From contig CAJJDO010000105.1 of the NCBI GenBank assembly GCA_905183005.1, positions 237,686-301,685 of the forward strand: 64,000 nucleotides of DNA. Direction: 5' to 3'. Source of the stretch: Paramecium pentaurelia (taxonomy: Eukaryota; Ciliophora; Oligohymenophorea; Peniculida; Parameciidae). Shown in pieces: positions 62,333-64,000 of this stretch (position 1 is the first letter of the stretch; every line of letters begins with the position of its first letter). The position numbers and the translations under genes are program-made. The notes beneath the pieces were generated by a model. It did not search any database. It worked only from the letters and a program-made list of their open reading frames with translations, and had not been told where the DNA came from.

Positions 62333-63581
62333 ATGATCAAAAAATTCATTCTTAATTGCCATCTTAATCGATTCTAATTTAGCAATACTTTAAACAATAT
62401 AAGCAAAACATTATATTTGATAAATTAAAGATTAGGTGAATTAAATACTGAATATGAAATGTATTAAGAACATACAATTAAGTAATCACACTTCATTAAT
62501 ATCTAAGTGGAGACATGAATGAAATAAAAAGAAGAAGAATGAATGAATTACAACCTAAAATACATATCTATAAATAAATTTAAGCAAGTGTATCTGTTAT
62601 TGAAGATGCAAAATAATTAATTGGTTTGGGTGGATCTTCAGATGAAATATCAATGTTAAATGAAGAAATTTAAGTATTAAATATTATAATTAAATTTAGA
62701 CATAAATTGAATATCTAAAGAAATATTAGGATGAAGCACTTACATAATTGATAGAATAAGATGAATATGATCACATAAGATAACTTAATGTAGAAGTGAG
62801 AGCAGGTGTTGGAGGTAGTGAAGGTTCATTATTTGCTGAAGATATTATTGGAATGATATAGAATTATGCTAGTCTTTAAAATTGGGATTGTAGAGTAATT
62901 TTATAATTTTATTATAAGGTAATATCAATACAAAAAGATACTTAGATTGGTAAAGGTTGTAAAACAGGTATTCTATAAATAACTGGTGATAATGTATATT
63001 AGTAATTAAAGTGTGAATCTGGAGTACATAAAGTTATTAGAGTTCCAGAAACAGAAGCTAAGGGTAGATTACATTCAAGTACAGCCTCTATGATTGTACT
63101 TCCAAAAGTAACAGATAACTTTCATTTAAGTGATAAAGATTTAAAATATGAATTTATGAAAGCAAGTGGACCAGGTGGTTAACATGTTAATAAAACTGAA
63201 AGTGCTTGTAGAATCACTCATATTCCAACTGGAATTTAAGTTGTAAATATGGAAGATAGAAGTTAAGAGAGAAATAAATAAAGAGCATATTAAATATTAA
63301 GAGATAAATTATTTGCTATTCATGTATAAGAGAAATAAGAAAGAATGGCTTAATCTAGAAAAAGTTAAGTTGCTGGATCTGATAGAAGTGATAAAATAAG
63401 AACATATAATTTTCCATAAGAAAGAATAACTGATCATAGAACTAATTTAACAATGTATGGTATGGAAAAAATGTTATCTGGAGAATTATTAGGAGAATTC
63501 ATCTAAAAATATTAAGAGAAAATTCATAATGCAAAATTATAAGATTTATTAGATGAATTATCAAATGAAAATAAGAAATGA
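62333..63581 (+). CDS. Mitochondrial-type peptide chain release factor 1
   Basis: 390 residues after introns of 26, 26 and 24 nt; exact codon sum. It contains the RF1 core: VRAGVGGSEGSLFAEDIIGM, KCESGVHKVIRVPETEAKGR with the stop-codon-reading Pro-x-Thr tripeptide as Pro-Glu-Thr, SGPGGQHVNKTESACRI with the catalytic Gly-Gly-Gln, and SDKIRTYNFPQERITDHR. Bacterial-type RF1 ends translation at UAA and UAG. In this organism those codons are glutamine in the cytosol, so action in mitochondria is inferred. The short basic N-terminus (MIKKFILNCHLNRFQ) fits import. Confidence 0.92.
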
Positions 63582-63629
63582 TGATTTGATGTGTATGTTG
63601 TTTATAATAATATTATATTTTATGTACTA

Positions 63630-64000
63630 TCATTCATTAAATCTTTCTTAGAAATGTCTATTTCTTTTGATTCTATCTTGATAGGCATTTTAATCATTTT
63701 AATTATAGATTTCTTTCCTTATTTTATTTAAAAATTATCCTCCTCCTTATTATTATTATTATTTAGGTTCTTCTTCAATTTATTTTAATTATTATTAAAG
63801 TCTTTTTTATCCATCAGCAGCCATTTAATTACGTAATTCTTCATGAGATTATGAAGGATTTAAATTATTTCTATATTTTTTTTTCATTAGACTGAAATCT
63901 GCTTTAACATTTCCATGTTCATCAGTAACTGCAATATTTCCTAATCTTTCTTTTAAATATTATTAATAAATTTAAGAATGTGATGAACCTGTTGAAACAG
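63630..64000 (-). CDS. Partial gene, unknown protein (5' end off the window)
   Basis: An open frame without introns from base 64000 to the TGA at 63630-63632, the last 123 residues of a protein. It is rich in Gln, Asn and Arg, with a poly-Gln/Gly stretch (about 63735-63770), a segment KADFSLMKKKYRNNLNPSQ and a basic C-terminus. No family recognised. Confidence 0.6.

Noticed and set aside
1..64000. tRNA, rRNA, CRISPR, IS elements and bacterial-type promoters or ribosome-binding sites
   Set aside because: No tRNA cloverleaf, rRNA-like conserved sequence, spaced direct repeats or transposase with a catalytic core was seen. Bacterial signals do not apply to a ciliate nuclear genome.

Overview
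The window reads as ciliate macronuclear DNA, almost certainly Paramecium. It is very AT-rich. Continuous coding frames appear only when TAA and TAG are read as glutamine and TGA as the only stop (ciliate nuclear code, table 6). Genes are interrupted by very small introns of about 19-34 nt, GT (mostly GTA) to AG, and lie only tens of bases apart. All product calls below come from hand translation with that code and hand-placed introns. For most complete genes the exon sum is a whole number of codons; exceptions are stated. No tRNA, rRNA, CRISPR, telomere repeat or insertion sequence was recognised.

Layout. 1-5.1 kb: a partial unknown gene, a MUL1-like RING E3 ligase and an Ap4A phosphorylase, with a 1,166-bp exact duplication around a single N. 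5.2-11.1 kb: a gene-poor block with a cyclin and a helix-turn-helix/coiled-coil gene, bounded by inverted repeats that each hold the same 91-aa gene; it also has a second exact duplication (1,106 bp) around an N. 11.1-25.8 kb: two unknown proteins, a kelch protein, a coiled-coil protein, a large secreted Pro/Glu/Ser-rich protein, a doubtful coiled-coil gene, a B-box/kelch protein, a small protein and an APC5-like subunit. 26-36.4 kb: a coiled-coil protein, cysteine desulfurase NFS1, an armadillo/importin-like protein, a U-box cyclophilin (PPIL2), a NACHT-like protein and a CCDC81-like protein. 36.4-47 kb: a kinesin, a DEAD-box helicase (Drs1/DDX27), a giant coiled-coil protein and a small protein. 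47-64 kb: COX11, Ku80, a WD40 protein, a P5B ATPase, an EF-hand protein, a degenerate histidine-kinase-like membrane protein, a SHIPPO-repeat protein, a deoxynucleoside kinase, a coiled-coil protein, a DCAF7/WDR68-like protein, a mitochondrial release factor 1 and a partial gene at the edge.

The genes do not form one pathway. They are mostly housekeeping genes: mitochondrial (NFS1, COX11, RF1, MUL1-like), cell cycle (cyclin, APC5), cytoskeleton and cilia (kinesin, SHIPPO protein, several coiled coils), RNA (Drs1, PPIL2) and DNA repair (Ku80, which in Paramecium also serves programmed DNA elimination). The most notable points are two ATGA stop/start overlaps between adjacent same-strand genes, the inverted-repeat block, the two N-linked duplications that look like unmerged contig overlaps, several frame breaks in otherwise well-conserved genes, and degenerate NTPase and kinase-like proteins. 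I found no convincing new defence or mobile system.
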